NCBI GenBank assembly: GCA_030549495.1
Contig: JAUIRK010001051.1
Coordinates: forward strand, 310,001-374,000
DNA from: Nectonema munidae
Lineage: Eukaryota; Nematomorpha; Nectonematoida; Nectonematidae
DNA: 64,000 nucleotides
Direction of reading: 5' to 3'
Shown here: piece after piece, positions 1-11,840 of the stretch
Layout: each line of letters begins with the position of its first letter
How positions within the stretch are numbered: position 1 is the stretch's first letter
Translations under genes and position numbers: made by a program
The notes under the pieces: generated by a model
Databases searched by the model: none
The model's input: the letters and a program-made list of their open reading frames with translations, nothing else
What the model was told of the DNA's origin: nothing

Positions 1-702
1 AATCATCAAACATTTTTGACAGCTAAAATTAAAAAGTTCGTGACCTAAAAATTTTAGCCTGCGAAATATCACAGATACAAATGATTTACAGTGGTTGGAA
101 TATAATTTTTTCTAGAAATATTTTTTAAAATATCTTTCGTCTTAATTTTCTTAAGACTTAGAGTGAAATGTTAAGAACTTTTTCGATTACCAAATCTTTC
201 GACTTATCTGTCATTTCTCAATTTTGAGGTTATTTTTTTCATTTAAGCCAGGAGTTGTCGAACTGGGATCCGTAATCTATATGACATTTCTCCCTTTTAA
301 AATGAGTACAAAAAGTTGATAAATATTTTTAATAAATATCTCACATATGTAAATTTTCTTGTACATTGATGCGACGAGGGTATATGCAATTTACTTATAT
401 GTTTTTAAAATTTTCATCTTACTAAATTTTAATTTCGTCTCTCTAATCCTTTTGTAAAGTTCAATTCGACTCGGCCTGGCCAATTTTTGGCCATCCCTGA
501 TTCAAACAATATAAAATATACGCACTAAAGTCTAGGTGTCATGTGCAAACAATTTGAGATCAGTACCCTTTCAATTTATGTTAAAGCCCCTCCCCCTTCC
601 CTCCCACTAATTTCTAATGCTTGTTATATTTTAACTTTTTTTTTATATAAATAATATGTCTTAGAATTAAAAAAAAAATTAAAGAAATTTATTTTTCCAT
701 AG
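1..702 (+). other. Upstream intron of the ATP13A-like gene (partial)
   Basis: AT-rich non-coding sequence ending in a T-rich stretch and an AG acceptor at 701-702 that opens straight into ATP13A coding sequence, so this is read as intron. The earlier exons, including the DKTGT phosphorylation loop of the P-type ATPase, must lie to the left of the window. No repeat or gene is recognised in it. Confidence 0.6.
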
Positions 703-1078
703 CTCGAAAAAGATTTGACGTTTCTCGGATTAATCATATTTGAGAATAAGCTGAAAGAAGAATCAATAGACGTGATCAAGAAGTTGCGAGATGCCAGAAT
801 TCGCTTGGCCATGGTGACGGGCGATTCTCTCCTAACGTCCATTTGCATAGCGAATGAGTGTGGCATGGTGCAGTCTTCCAGCACTCAATCCAAGAAAATC
901 ATCAGAGCCGCGAAGTTTCCCACCGACGCAGCCTTCAACAGGGACGGCCTCAACCTTCGCCTGGAGATCGAGGACTTCAACTCGAGCCGCTCTCAAAAAA
1001 TGAGTGCTGTTTCTAGCCCTGGTCTCTGTCAAAATTATTCTGATGGAGATAATTTCAATAAATTGGACTCGCTAAACA
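703..1078 (+). CDS. ATP13A: P5B-type ATPase (ATP13A2/3-like), internal exon: P-domain hinge
   Basis: Encodes the second half of the phosphorylation domain of a P5B ATPase, a late-endosomal/lysosomal polyamine transporter family. The exon opens with LEKDLTFLGLIIFENKLK, then the conserved VTGD stretch (AMVTGDSLLTSICIANECGMV), then a low-complexity acidic and serine-rich linker that varies between family members. The acceptor AG is at 701-702, and codons run in frame from 703. I place the donor at 1079 (GTAATC): it leaves one base of a split codon, which matches the two leading bases at the next acceptor (AA at 2299-2300) and gives a Lys codon. A stronger-looking GTAAGG at 1123 would leave phase 0 and break the frame. 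The exact 3' end is therefore inference; the protein family assignment is secure. Confidence 0.85.
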
Positions 1079-2298
1079 GTAATCGTTGTTATCCTCCATT
1101 TGCATTCATTCTCGTTTACTTAGTAAGGCTGTGCAAAGTTGAAGGCTGAAAAATCCGTCTCAGCCTCTCTTCTCTAAAATACGATGAAGTATTTTAAATG
1201 TTGCAGATTTTTGCCATGACTGAATTTATATAACCTTCTACTCTCCTATCTTATTGGCTTACAAAGCTTTCTAATTTTATTACTAACTTATCTATTAGCT
1301 TAATCAAATCTTATTTGCAAAAATTAAGGAAAATCTAAGTAAATTAGTGTTGATAAATTAACTTGGTTCACTTGTACACATACTTCTAATGCAAAAAAAA
1401 AACAAAAATACTGTTTAAGTCCTCAAATCATAACTCAACGAAAAACCTTCCTTTGATTTTTCTTTTAAATTGAGTAGGAATGTTATGTCGAGTGTCTTGA
1501 AATTTTTGAGTTGGCAAATCTTTAATCTCTTGCAAGAAGGGAAAACTTTACCATGTGTATGTAGCAAACTTTGTTCATTAATTAAAAATTGTTTTGGAAT
1601 CAATTTTTGAAAATTTTAAATAATCATGTGATTAATGGCTCTACCTGATTATAATGCACGCGGAATCTTAATAAGATGGCTCAAAGGATACCATTTGTCC
1701 ATCATAAACCGATGAAAAGGGGTCAGGAGTTAGTTTCGGTTTAACCCATTTAGGACCAATGTTCCTATTTTGGAACATAAGTAATTTCATCTTCGTCTGC
1801 TTTTTTCAATGACTTTGAATATAAATCGTCTGCGTTTTTTTAGATATCGTCTGCTTTGCTTGGTCTTAAATGGGTTAAACCCGTGTTAGGAGTCGAAAAA
1901 GGCTTAGTCTCATTCTCCACCTACACTTCACTAACACTTAACAGAATGATTCAATTAAGATATAGCATTTGAAAATATTGAAAGAAATTTTTGCGGCAAA
2001 TGACCTTTTGCATTATTTATTAACTGGGCAAACGTCTCGCACGAAAATTTGCACCTGATAATTGTCCAATAGCACATTTTGTTAGTCTTAGTTGTGTGAT
2101 ATGCAAGTGGATAGTTAGTTTCTTAGTGAGGGTTGATTATTTAGTTAGTTGACCACAGTAATTTTATAAGCTCTTGGAAAATGGGCAAATATTCAATGTG
2201 CACGTCTGTAACTTTTCTAATGAGACAGATGTCGTGTTTTCAATGTTATAGCGACCATGTTGAGAGGGTGAAAATAAAAAACTTTCTTTAAACTTCAG
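1079..2298 (+). other. ATP13A intron
   Basis: Intron between the first two ATP13A exons seen here. It is non-coding apart from one short TTAA-flanked MITE (listed separately). The acceptor is CTTCAG ending at 2298. Confidence 0.6.
1745..1874. mobile_element. TTAA-flanked MITE (piggyBac-like, 130 bp)
   Basis: A 130-bp element bounded by TTAA at 1741-1744 and 1875-1878, with imperfect inverted ends starting CCCATTTAGGACCAA / CCCATTTAAGACCAA. It carries the motifs TCGTCTGC and ATATCGTCTG. It is over 90% alike along its middle to the copy at 13313-13442, so this family moved fairly recently. It has no coding capacity and is presumed to be mobilised by a piggyBac-type transposase. Confidence 0.8.
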
Positions 2299-2646
2299 AA
2301 CTTGAGGAAGGTATCTCATTGTCGGAAAAGGCATCGTATGCGATGGATGGAAACACGTTTCAACTTCTATCTCAGCACAGACCCAAGTATCTGGCTCAAA
2401 TTGTTTCAGCGTCACAAGGACTCATCTTTGCTCGGATGCTTCCTGAGGCAAAGCGTCAGCTGGTAGAGCTGTTGCAGTCCCTTGACTTTGTAGTGGGCTT
2501 TTGTGGAGATGGAGCAAACGATTGTGGGGCGCTGAAAAGTGCTAATGCGGGCATTGCGCTCTGCAACTCCAGCCAAGCCTCTCTTGCTTCTTCCTTCACT
2601 TCCACCAATAACAACGTCTCATGTGTTGACTATCTCATTAGAGAAG
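2299..2646 (+). CDS. ATP13A: P5B-type ATPase (ATP13A2/3-like), internal exon: GDGAND hinge
   Basis: Encodes the end of the phosphorylation domain. It contains the P-type ATPase hinge GFCGDGANDCGALK, whose aspartates bind Mg2+, preceded by FARMLPEAKRQLVELLQ and followed by SLASSFTSTNNNVSCVDYLIREG. The last segment corresponds to the family's SPFTS...CVP..IREGR just before membrane helix 5. The acceptor AG is at 2297-2298. The donor GT at 2647-2648 leaves a single G that pairs with GT at 5716 to make the Gly of the conserved REGR/GRCSL motif. All family-invariant residues of this segment are present, so the gene looks functional. The intron downstream is 3.1 kb and contains an antisense piggyBac remnant. 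Confidence 0.93.
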
Positions 2647-3092
2647 GTGGATTCCATTCCTTTAATCATATCAATGTTCTTTACTTGTATAACACAATTT
2701 AAAAAATCAGTCACAATGGGTCATGCAACCCATGACGCTGAAAATGAAACTCGTATGTTTTAAATAGAGAGAGGAGATCATTTATTTTCCGAAAAATGCC
2801 TCAAATGGCTAAACAAATATTAGATGGAAAAAATTGTTTCGCTTCTTGTTATATCATTTATATGAAACTAGACAGAAGCAAGAACAGAAAGAGCGTCCTT
2901 CACGCCCAACCTTTTGAAGGCTTTCCCAACTTTTTAGCTTGCTTTCTACATGAATTAGTGATGGGACGATACCAAAGTTTTATACGATTCCGATTCTTAA
3001 TTGTCTCATGTGTGAAGTTAAAAATTTATCTTAATTATTTTATGTGTTTGGATTTGGAACACTAATAAAATAAAGTTTAAATTTAAAGTTAA

Positions 3093-5000
3093 CGGTTAAT
3101 GTACCAACATATGAATATTAATTAATGTACACACTGGGTAAAATTTACCCAAAAAAGGAAAACATTAAAAAACGTAAAAAATTTATTAAGCAGCATTTAT
3201 ATCGAACATTTTTTACAAAGATTAACACAATGTTCTAAACATAAATTTTTTTGATTTCTGTCTTTTTTTTTTACAAACCTCGCATCTTTTGGATTTTTTC
3301 AAAACAGGTTGACAAATTTCTTCATCTTTGTCTTCTTCAAAAACTTAACCACAAGCTTTGATAGCTTAGATCACATCTTTTTTTAAAGCTTTTTTATTGA
3401 GCATCCTTCTTTTAATGTGAGAATCAATAAGTTGATTTGATATCCCACAATTTTTAGGTATTCATAATGAGAAATATTTTTAAGCTTACTTTTATTCCAT
3501 AAAAATAAGGCATTGATGCAGCCATGTCAATCATATTGCACATTAAAGTAAACGGCCATCTCCTACATTTTCTTTTACATGAAAAAGCGCGTACTTTTTT
3601 TTTTATGAAAAACATCAATATCACTTTTTGTTTCATTGTAGAAAAGGACAGTTTGAGATTTCTCTTTTTTTATAATATTGTTCGCATCGATGTAGTTATT
3701 ATAACTATCAATAAGAATCACAGGTTTTTTTTTACGAAAAATGAACACAAAATTTTTTTATTTTCATATAAAAACAAACAATCGCCTTTCTTACAATTAG
3801 TATTAGAACATGCAATTGGGGGAAGACATTTTTTATTTTTTCTAATGGTACCAAATTGCTCGAACTAAAATAGTTATCGGCTGTTATTCGTATTTCTACC
3901 TGAATTCAAAAATGGTAGGACTAATTTTAGCACATAAGATTCAGATTTATTTTGTGTAATTTTTTTTATCACTTTCAATGTTTTTCAACCGATATAAACA
4001 AATCCGTTCAAAAGATAGCTTTCGCAATGACTGGCTGCAAGATATATCTTAATACCGGATTTGCCAGGTTTCGAAGGGATATATTGCTTGAATTTAACAT
4101 TTCCCTGAAATTCAAGCAACTGTTCATCCACGGTTATAAATTCTGGCGCGTAGAACGATACTGAGCTTTGTAAGCCTCAGCTAATATTAGGAGCCCAAGA
4201 AACGCTTTAAATTCAACTTCATCTAAGGATAGCCATTCTTTTCAAAGCCTTCTTGCATACAAATTTGTGTATATAATACTTTGATTTATTATATTTTCAC
4301 CAAACAACATAAAACTTTCTAATTCATTATCTAAAGATAAGTTTTTCTTTAATCTAAATGGTGCTTCTTTCAAAATGTTTTGACTAGGAGCTCTTCCATG
4401 TTTATTTCTTTTGTATAAAACCCAATTTCTTCCATCTTTAGAAATAAAATCGCTTTCAGTGAAAGAATAACATAATTTTCTGTCTAGCCCACTCCCTGAA
4501 TCAGTTTCATCACTATTTTCTAGCTCGAAAAAAAGGGTTGAGAAATCATCACAAAATGATAAAGTCGCATTATTTCCATTTGTTGAAGAAAAATTTGGAT
4601 GTGATTTAGAGTTTTTTATTAAACCATCTTCATCGTTTTCATCATTAAAACATTCAAAAATATTTTCTGGATGAGAGAAATTCATGGCAGCTGCACAAAA
4701 ATTAATGGAGTAAAATATTTACTAAAAAAATAAAAGAATTATAAAAATTTTTTTTTGAGAAATAACATAAGAATGTAGAAGCTTTAATTATTATTATTCT
4801 TTATGGGTAATAAATATCCAGTCAGTACTTCAACCAATAAATTGATATAAAATATATTCTGTATTGGGTTTTTTTTAATTTATTTATTTTTTGAAAATAA
4901 AGCTTGTGAAATATGAGTCCTTTCACGTTTAAATGAAAGAAGTAGTATCGTTTTTATATTAAAATGGGTAAAAATTACCCAACGTGTAGTACGATGACCG
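3093..5000 (-). mobile_element. Decayed piggyBac element inside the ATP13A intron
   Basis: Bounded by TTAA at 3089-3092 and 5001-5004. Its ends begin CGGTTAATGTAC and, reading inward from the right, CGGTCATCGTAC, and each end has a short palindromic GGGTAAAATTTACCC-type motif (3136-3150, 4966-4980). The element lies antisense to the ATP13A gene. Reverse-strand coding pieces of a piggyBac transposase can be read: an acidic N-terminus with RNWVLYKRNKHGRAPSQN, a VDEQL catalytic segment near 4110-4125, and RRWPFTLMCNMIDMAASM near 3510-3560. Internal deletion and many frame breaks leave no full-length frame. Confidence 0.85.
4242..4685 (-). pseudogene. piggyBac transposase, N-terminal fragment
   Basis: A 147-codon open stretch encoding the N-terminal part of a piggyBac-family transposase. 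It has an acidic, low-complexity leader (NDENDEDGLI, DETDSGSG), then FISKDGRNWVLYKRNKHGRAPSQNIL, which matches the Trp/Arg-rich block found before the catalytic core of these enzymes. The downstream DDD core survives only as fragments in other frames at lower coordinates (VDEQL near 4110; the Cys-rich end near 3280). It cannot make active transposase. Confidence 0.75.
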
Positions 5001-5715
5001 TTAATTTATCTAGATTTTAAGATAGCTTTAAAAATCTTTAATAGCTTTAAATATAATTTTCCGATGCCATTTCGACACTTAAAAAAAGACATTTCCCAAT
5101 TTCGATTAATCGTCGCATCACTTTTCAACGGTTTCTAGATCCACCTATTTCTTTGTAAAAAATTTTTTTTATCACGTTTTCTAAATTCAAAATATTTCTT
5201 GGCATCAATTTTAATCAAATGATACGCAGAAAATTGTTATGAATGTTAATTTATTAAGCTTGCATACTGCTATCTGCATTATAGGAAAGTACAGATCGGT
5301 AATTGTAATCTTAATTGCCCTTAACTACTAACAAAAGTGAAAACAAAAACTGATTACTGAATTTCAAAAAAAATTTTGTGAGATTTTTTAGGGCAATAAA
5401 GTATTTAAAAATTTGGATTAATTAAAATTAAGAAAATCATTTGATAAATTTAGACAAAAATTAGGGTTTCATTTTTCTTTTCAATAAAAATAGTTCTCTC
5501 ATTTTATAGCTAAAGTGTAAAAATTGTAAAATAAAGAATTGTATCAAAAATATTTTTTCTCTGCCGATTCTTGAATAACCATAATTAAAAAATTGCCCGA
5601 ATTTTATTTTATACAAAAAATTATACGAACTTCCTTAAATTCGTTTTAAACGCGGTCCATTGGGATTATTTTGTTGAAAATATAGTTAATTTAATTGGCT
5701 TAAACTTTGTTTTAG

Positions 5716-6031
5716 GTCGTTGTTCACTGGTTGCTTCGTTCGGCTTGTTCAAATTCATAACTTGCTACAGTATGATTCAGTACGTTTCCGTCCTGATCTT
5801 GTATTGGGTGCAAGCATCTCTTACCGAGTTTGGGTTTCTCTACATAGACTTCTTTGTCATCACTCTCCTTGTTCTCTTGTTCCCGAGGACGAAGCCCGCA
5901 AAAACGATTTCCAGCGAAGCACCCATCACTTCTCTTGTTAACCTCATTCCAGTTCTTTCCTGCTTGTTGCAAATACTCGTTCACACCGTTTTCCAAGTGT
6001 TCACTTTTTTCTGGGTTAGAAGACAACCGTG
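5716..6031 (+). CDS. ATP13A: P5B-type ATPase (ATP13A2/3-like), internal exon: membrane helices
   Basis: Encodes GRCSLVASFGLFKFITCYSM..., the family signature at the start of the C-terminal membrane domain, followed by three hydrophobic helices (around SMIQYVSVLILYW, FLYIDFFVITLLVLLF and VLSCLLQILVHTVFQVFTFFWV) and the RRQPW that precedes the luminal loop. The IDL-type motif (here YIDFFVI) follows the second helix. The acceptor TTTTAG ends at 5715 and the donor GTAAGA starts at 6032. The exon ends with TG, so a G from the next exon completes the conserved Trp. Both candidate downstream exons (6431 and 15410) start with that G. Confidence 0.93.
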
Positions 6032-6430
6032 GTAAGATATTTACTTCCATTATTCACGCATGCGCTGGCTCTAAGAAATCTCGCATTTTATGCGAATGCT
6101 AGAAGCCGCGCTATTTTCATATTTCATTTCGTGCTCTGTTTCTTTCTTAAAGCTTCCAGTGTCCGGATTTGCATGTGCGAATCTGCATTATTTTTGAAAT
6201 CCCCATCCGCTATATTAGAAATTTCATTATCATTAGACAAGTTGCCTACTGCCATGCCCAACTTTTTCTGCAAGAACAAAATAAAATTTTTGGCGCGCTT
6301 TCTTCAGTAATCGCAGGAGCTCACAACCAACGTGTAAGCTTGTCATGTTTGCATGCAGTGCAATTTCTAAAAGTGCAGGCATCTAGAAAGAAGCGATTCT
6401 CTCCCATAATATTTGTTTGTTGTATTTTAG
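6032..6430 (+). other. Short ATP13A intron
   Basis: 399-bp intron with donor GTAAGA and a T-rich acceptor ending TTTTAG at 6430. No repeat or gene is recognised inside. Confidence 0.7.
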
Positions 6431-6800
6431 GTTTGTAGCGTATGCCTTGGATAGCGACCCATTGCATCGCTATAAGACGCATCTCACAACCACCATTTTC
6501 AACATAACTTGCTTCCAATACATCATTTCCGCCCTCATTAATTCTCATGGTGCTCCTCTTCAACGCCACACCTTCACAAATAAGCCCTTTGTGTGCGCCA
6601 TCTTCACAACTCTTTTCACGTGCTTGTGGATAACCATCTATCCCCCCACTTTCCTCATTAATTTCTTGGAACTAGATCCCATACCATCTGTTCCTTCTGC
6701 CTTAATACTTTCCTCTTTTGCACTTTTGGATTTTCTCCTTTTGTTATTTCTTGAAAACTTTTTTATCGACAAGATTTTGCACAAAAGGATTTGTTGTTGA
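6431..6800 (+). CDS. ATP13A: P5B-type ATPase, alternative last exon A
   Basis: First of two homologous terminal exons. It starts with the G that completes the Trp of the QPW motif, then reads FVAYALDSDPLHRYKTH..., a luminal loop, followed by NITCFQYIISALINSHGAPLQ, which matches the family's SSFQYLI.A...SKG.PFR helix. Two further hydrophobic helices lead to a short basic end (DKILHKRICC) and a TGA stop at 6798-6800. An AATAAA lies 86 bases after the stop. The frame is open throughout. It matches exon B (15410-15851) at about 23 of the first 53 residues, then diverges. The C-terminal tail is about 23 residues shorter than that of exon B. It could be the main 3' end, an alternative one, or a duplicate exon used rarely; conservation of frame, splice phase and poly(A) signal argues for use. 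Confidence 0.85.
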
Positions 6801-6885
6801 GGAACTGAAAAAGTTGTTCTCCTTACTCAATTTCTTCCACTCAAAACCTTTTCTGTTAAACATTTTTAACCTTTTTTGTTGTTTT

Positions 6886-6891
6886 AATAAA
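6886..6891 (+). promoter_or_regulatory. Candidate poly(A) signal for last exon A
   Basis: AATAAA 86 bases beyond the stop codon of ATP13A last exon A, followed by T-rich sequence. A position suited to 3'-end formation for this exon; another AATAAA-like site lies near 6932. Confidence 0.5.
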
Positions 6892-7282
6892 TCTTTAACA
6901 TCTTCTTTTTAATGTATAACGAAATTGTTACAATAAAAGGACCTTTATCAACTCATTTGTGTAGTGATAGAATTTGCAACTGAATTTTATACATAAGAGC
7001 ATCTTTATCTGCCAATAGAAGTGTCCTGCAACCACTCAAAAATTAGAAAAACAATAAAATTGAAAGGAGAATTCTATTAAGCATTGACAACCAGACTATT
7101 TTCATTCTTGAATTTGTGTTGGAAATTTTCTGAATGACTTTTTTCAAACTATTTTAAGTTCAAGAAACAATCCTATAATTAAAGAAAGATGCCAGTTATT
7201 ATGAACATTTCATTTCAAATTTGATTTGTTTCCAATATTAAATATCTTTTTTTATGAATTATTATCTGTTTGAAAGTATTAA

Positions 7283-9371
7283 CACTAGAAGGGCCAAAAA
7301 AAAATTCACCATAAAGGTCTGAATACATCAATTGACGCCTATATGTCAAATATCAAAATTATCTTGAATTTCTTCAATTAAAAATTAAAAAAATAATGAA
7401 AAAATTTATTTAAGTTAAAAAACAAATATTAAATGCAAGTTTTGCATTTTTTTACCCCACATGTACCACAAATTGGCTTTTTACAGCCACAACATAAATC
7501 TGTAGTTCTATTCTTGCAATTTTTGTTGGAACAAGTTCTACGCTTTTGCGGTAAGCATCTTTCGATAGTTTGTGAAAATTCCTTCTCCTCATGAATTTTA
7601 TATCCAGTCAATTGTTCACTAAGTTGTTGCAAAAATTTCAACCTTGATAAATTCAAATTATTAACTTTATTGTAAAGTATCCAACTATTTATTGAGGCCA
7701 TGTCCAAGATATTGTAAAAAACTTGTACGGGCCATCTTCTACTTGCTGCTTTTGTTGAATAGAAAATCTTATCATTTGGTCAAACACATCGACACCTGAT
7801 TTTGTCTGATTATAAAAAAGAAGTTTCCGGTTTTTTCTTCTGGTTGTTCTCAGTTGGTACTTGAACATCCTGGTGCATGCTGCTGAGAATGATGACAGAT
7901 TTGGACTTCTTGCATTGGTACTTCGTAAGAGTGAGGAATCGAAGTTCTTCTGATTTCAAGGCTAAAGTATGATAAAGTGCGTGCTTTTCTTTCAAAATCA
8001 AAGGTATTTCTTTCCTTGTGTTGCGAATGGTACCAATCAAGCTACACTTTTTTTGATGGAGTTGTACAGCCAAGTTGAGTGATATGAAGTAGTTGTCGCA
8101 AGTAATGTTGTACCGTCTGTTATAATAAGGCTTGATCAACTTCATAACAACTTCAGTTGGAGAGCTTGCACTATTTTGAGTGGTGTTGTCTTTGCCAAGG
8201 TAAGGAAAACCATTCACCAAATATTTTGTGTCTAGATCAACAGGAAGCCAAAACTTTATGCCGTATTTATCAGGCTTGTTAGACATGAATTGAATAAACT
8301 TGCATCTAGACTTGCACGGCATAAGTTGTTCGTCTACAGTGATAAATACGCCTGGAACAAAGCATTTTTGGCTGTTTTGTATAAATTCATTCCACACTGA
8401 AGAAATCAAGCAAAATTTATCTTGGACAAATCGAATTTTCCTTTCACTTTTATAATCAAAACGAAGAAACTTCATTATTTCTAAAAACCGTGTACGTGCC
8501 ATAGTACTGGGAAAAATTTCACAACCCCATGCTTTACTCCACATACTTTTTATAGGTAAGTTTTTTGCACCAATAACTCCTCTAGTGAATATCAAGCCTA
8601 TGAACTTTTCTAATTCTCCTAAAGAAACATTCCAATCCGAATTTTTTGTTACCCTTTTAGCTTCTGCAATTGTACACTGCTGAATGAATCGAAGCATTTT
8701 TTCAGAAAAAAGAAGTCGAAAGGAAGAAAGAGGACTGTTTTTTTCTGTATGATTGATAGCATAAATTGTTGGACCTGGCGAAAATCTTGTTATGTTTTGT
8801 TGTTGAACGCGTCCTCTCTTCAATTCATTTTTTGAGATTTTTGTCCAAATTGATTTGTCTTTACTGATAAAGATGTCTGAATTTTTCTGATTCTCGCTAT
8901 CTTCGCTTCCATCTTCAACTTCTTCACTATCACAAGAGAAAGGAATATCACTAGAATTGCAAAAACTCTGCTCAAAAAGGAAGATTCCATTCTCATCTTC
9001 ATCCAAAAAATCACTGCCAGATTTATCTTCTCCACTTGAAAAAAGCATATCCATGATGATCGAAAAGAATTGTAAGACAAAGAAATGAGTGAGAAGCTAA
9101 GAATGAAGCAAAAAAAACTAATAATATACTTATTCGTATATGTATGAATCAATATAAAAGTTAGACGTCAATTGACGCAGATGGCCCTTTATGTCAAAAA
9201 TGACACATCATCTTGAAGTTGAATTCTTCAAAGATAAAAAACACATATGTCAAATGAAACATTAATTAAAACATTGTCACGTAATATGATGATATAGTCA
9301 CACATGCTATAGTGATAAATCCAATATCAAAGCATAGTTTACGTCAATTGACGTCTTTGGTCCTTCTAGTG
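7283..9371 (-). mobile_element. piggyBac element (family A), near complete but with broken transposase
   Basis: A 2,089-bp element with TTAA at 7279-7282 and 9372-9375 and inverted ends starting CACTAGAAGG. Just inside the ends are copies of CAATTGACG: near 7330, and within the palindrome CGTCAATTGACG near 9170 and 9345. These are probable transposase binding sites, with one on one side and two on the other. The interior encodes a reverse-strand piggyBac transposase covering nearly its whole length. Confidence 0.93.
7429..9054 (-). pseudogene. piggyBac transposase (family A), broken near the C-terminus
   Basis: A 414-codon open frame (9054 to 7810) starts with an acidic leader (SGEDKSGSDF...), contains ISKDKSIWTKISKNELKRGR, the first catalytic Asp in FITVDEQLMPCK and the second in ITCDNYFISLN, and ends at a stop after KKKPETSFL. 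The third catalytic Asp survives out of frame (GVDVFDQM, about 7775-7800). The RRWPVQVFYNILDMASINSW block and the Cys-rich C-terminal domain (CSNKNC...CGCKKPIC..CGVKKCKTC) continue in the 7707-7429 frame. So at least one stop and two frame changes lie between 7700 and 7812. Catalytic residues are otherwise intact, so the death of this copy is recent. Confidence 0.9.
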
Positions 9372-10181
9372 TTAAGAAGCAAGTTTTCCGAATATAATAA
9401 AATTGTCTAGTTACAAGAAATCTCTACGTGGTATTAGAATTTCTTAATGAAAAGTGAATTTAAAGAATCAAGTTTCTAAAGACTATCATCTGAAGAAAGG
9501 CTTTTGTGAAGGTGTGACCTTGAAATATTTTCAAATCTAATTCTCATCTTTTTAAATCATAAAATGATTAGAATTCCACGACATGTGTCAAAAATTTCCT
9601 TCCTCCCCATCTCCCCAATTATTTAAATTATTTCAATTCCATGTTTTTATTTCAATTTTTAAAAGACTTTGTTTTTCCTTGTAAGTTGTATTAAAATACA
9701 CTGACTGAACGTAAGGGAATACACAAAATAGAATATTTTTGCAAATTTTATTTAAACAAGCAAACCTTTTATTACAGAGTTCATAATTTATAGCACCAAC
9801 AATCACAGATATTCATTTTATTTTGTTTTAGTTTTTTTTTTCGTAAAAATTTTTATTATTAAAACAAGTAATTTTATGGACAAAAGTTATAAGCCTTTTT
9901 GATGTTGTGGGTAATGGTAAGTGTTGGATGAGTAAGATTTTCTTTATAACAGAATATATGTGTAGGGAAGATTATATAAGATGATTCCTAGCTTTTCTAT
10001 GTTATTAAAAAATTTTAGTATTTTATGTCCAGAGAGTTAATCCACTTATTGATTTGTCTATCATCAACCAAGTTCTGTTGGCAATTAGTGAGAGGAGATG
10101 CTGAGAAATATCTTTTAGTTCCTGGATTTCTTTGCATCAATGACTGAGAACTCTCACTGTGAGTCTGCTTTCTGGTTCAGG

Positions 10182-10346
10182 CAGTGGCGTACCAAGAGGC
10201 ACGGCTCGCCCCGAACTCAAAATTGATTTGTATTAATATATCATCAATAAAAATTTAATCGAGATATTTTAGACCTATATACCTGTATTAAATTTTGAAG
10301 CGAGACAAAATTGCGATCCTTCCCTGGCCAGTTGGGTACGCCATTG
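10182..10346. mobile_element. hAT MITE, 165 bp
   Basis: Ends CAGTGGCGTACC / CAATGGCGTACC in inverted orientation, flanked by the near-perfect 8-bp duplication GGTTCAGG (10174-10181) and GGTTCAGA (10347-10354). The termini match those of the hAT deletion derivative at 35013-35847. No coding capacity. Confidence 0.85.
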
Positions 10347-10539
10347 GGTTCAGAACAAACGTTTTATCTTTAAAACCCCAAAATTACATTTAATAAATTA
10401 CTTTTCTATTTTGTATATATGCATAACTGATTCGTTGATCGCGGTAGTATACTTACAATATCTTTCTAATGAAATCTTTTTTCTTATAAAAAGTGTAGTA
10501 TTTTTTCACAGAAAAAAAGGAAAATATAACGTAATGTCC

Positions 10540-11840
10540 TTTTTAGGTACTGAATAAGTCAGCTTTTCTAGTGTTAAATGCGTGTGTCATTAAAATACGA
10601 TGACATGATTGGTCGGTCGGATTAACAAATCATAAGGGCAGGCGTGAGAGCATTTGGTTTGCAGAAGGCAGTGTCGGTGTCGGAGTGTGAATGTCAGAAG
10701 AACGGGGAAGAAAAACATTGAAAAAATTAGTTACTATTAATATTGTATTGGATAATCGATTATAGAATAAACTAGGTCTTAGACTGTATTACCGATGAGT
10801 CTTCTGATGCGATCTTTTCTATGGAGCCTTCAGTAGACCGAGACATTTTAGACCTTGAGACACCAAATACTGAACTGGCACAACCAGAGTTTTGTTCCCT
10901 AAAGATTTACAAAAGATATCGTTTTTAGAGTATTGGTATAAGAGCTTCCATTGTTTAGTTAGAGTATAACATCTAGCGTTGGAGCTTTTTGTTATGCATG
11001 CTTTTGTTTCAGTACTATAGCATCCATATCTTAGAAGGCCTTTGTTACCATCGATTTCAATAACTAGCGAAAAACAATAAGGAGGTATCAATTCTTGATT
11101 AAACATGTGATGAGTAGTGATCACTCTCATTCCATGGCACAATCAGAAAGTCAAAAACAACTAAAATAAGACGTAACTTGTTTTCTTGATTCAACTTTGA
11201 AGCCTGATCGTCTATACAGTATTGTCAAGAACCGTAACTATTTGAAATTTTTTCAAAATGTGAGATTTCCTATCACGGGCATAACAAAACTGTTGATTAA
11301 CTGTGGTGAGTGGGATGAATTTATCAAGCTCGAGTTAGCTATAAATCATACTTTAAAAGAAATGCAAGTGCTTGTAAAAAGCTCTAAATTATTTGTCTTC
11401 AAGATCGCGTTCTAGCCCAAATCGTTATTCAGGTGGTAAGAGATGAAATTGAAGAAGTAGGAATGTACTCAATCATAATAGATATATGGTGTAAAAACAA
11501 TGGCGGACATGAAGAATTATCGACTCGTTTTCGCTATGTCAAGGACTATCATATACGAGCTATTTTTCTCTTGTAGAGCTAGAAGGTAATGATGCGATCA
11601 CAATTAAGACTTGATAAAATACCTGCAGTTATGGTGGGAATGGGAATTGATAGTACACGTGTGATGTCGGATAAAATAATGCTGGCATGTTCATTGGACA
11701 AAAATTCTTTCATAACAAAATTTTGAAATTATAAAAAAAAGTTTCTCTCCCTTCCTCCCCTGCACCAAATTTTTTTCGAGGATGTGGGTCCTCTTTTCTA
11801 TAACTTGTTAAGTCTCGAAACCGAATCTCTCTAATTGAAA
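10540..11840 (+). mobile_element. TTF-type hAT transposon remnant (copy 1)
   Basis: Broken plus-strand coding for a hAT transposase of the TTF-zinc-finger/DUF4371 type (ZMYM1-like). It shows FPKDLQKISFLEYWYKSFHCL near 10900-10955 (the start of a TTF finger) and VVRDEIEEVGMYSIIIDIWCKN...LSTRFRYVKDYHIRA near 11430-11560 (DUF4371). Several frame breaks separate the pieces. A diverged second copy lies at 38880-38949 plus 45996-46750, where a 7-kb TTAA element splits it. Part of its 3' portion (about 11690-11815) resembles 60390-60510. The reverse-strand open frame at 10819-11142 is a shadow. Confidence 0.7.

Noticed and set aside
5724-6050. 108-codon reverse-strand frame opposite the ATP13A membrane exon
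   Set aside because: Antisense shadow of well-conserved coding sequence on the plus strand.
10819-11142. 107-codon reverse-strand frame
   Set aside because: The opposite strand carries recognisable TTF-hAT coding in pieces, so this is a shadow frame.
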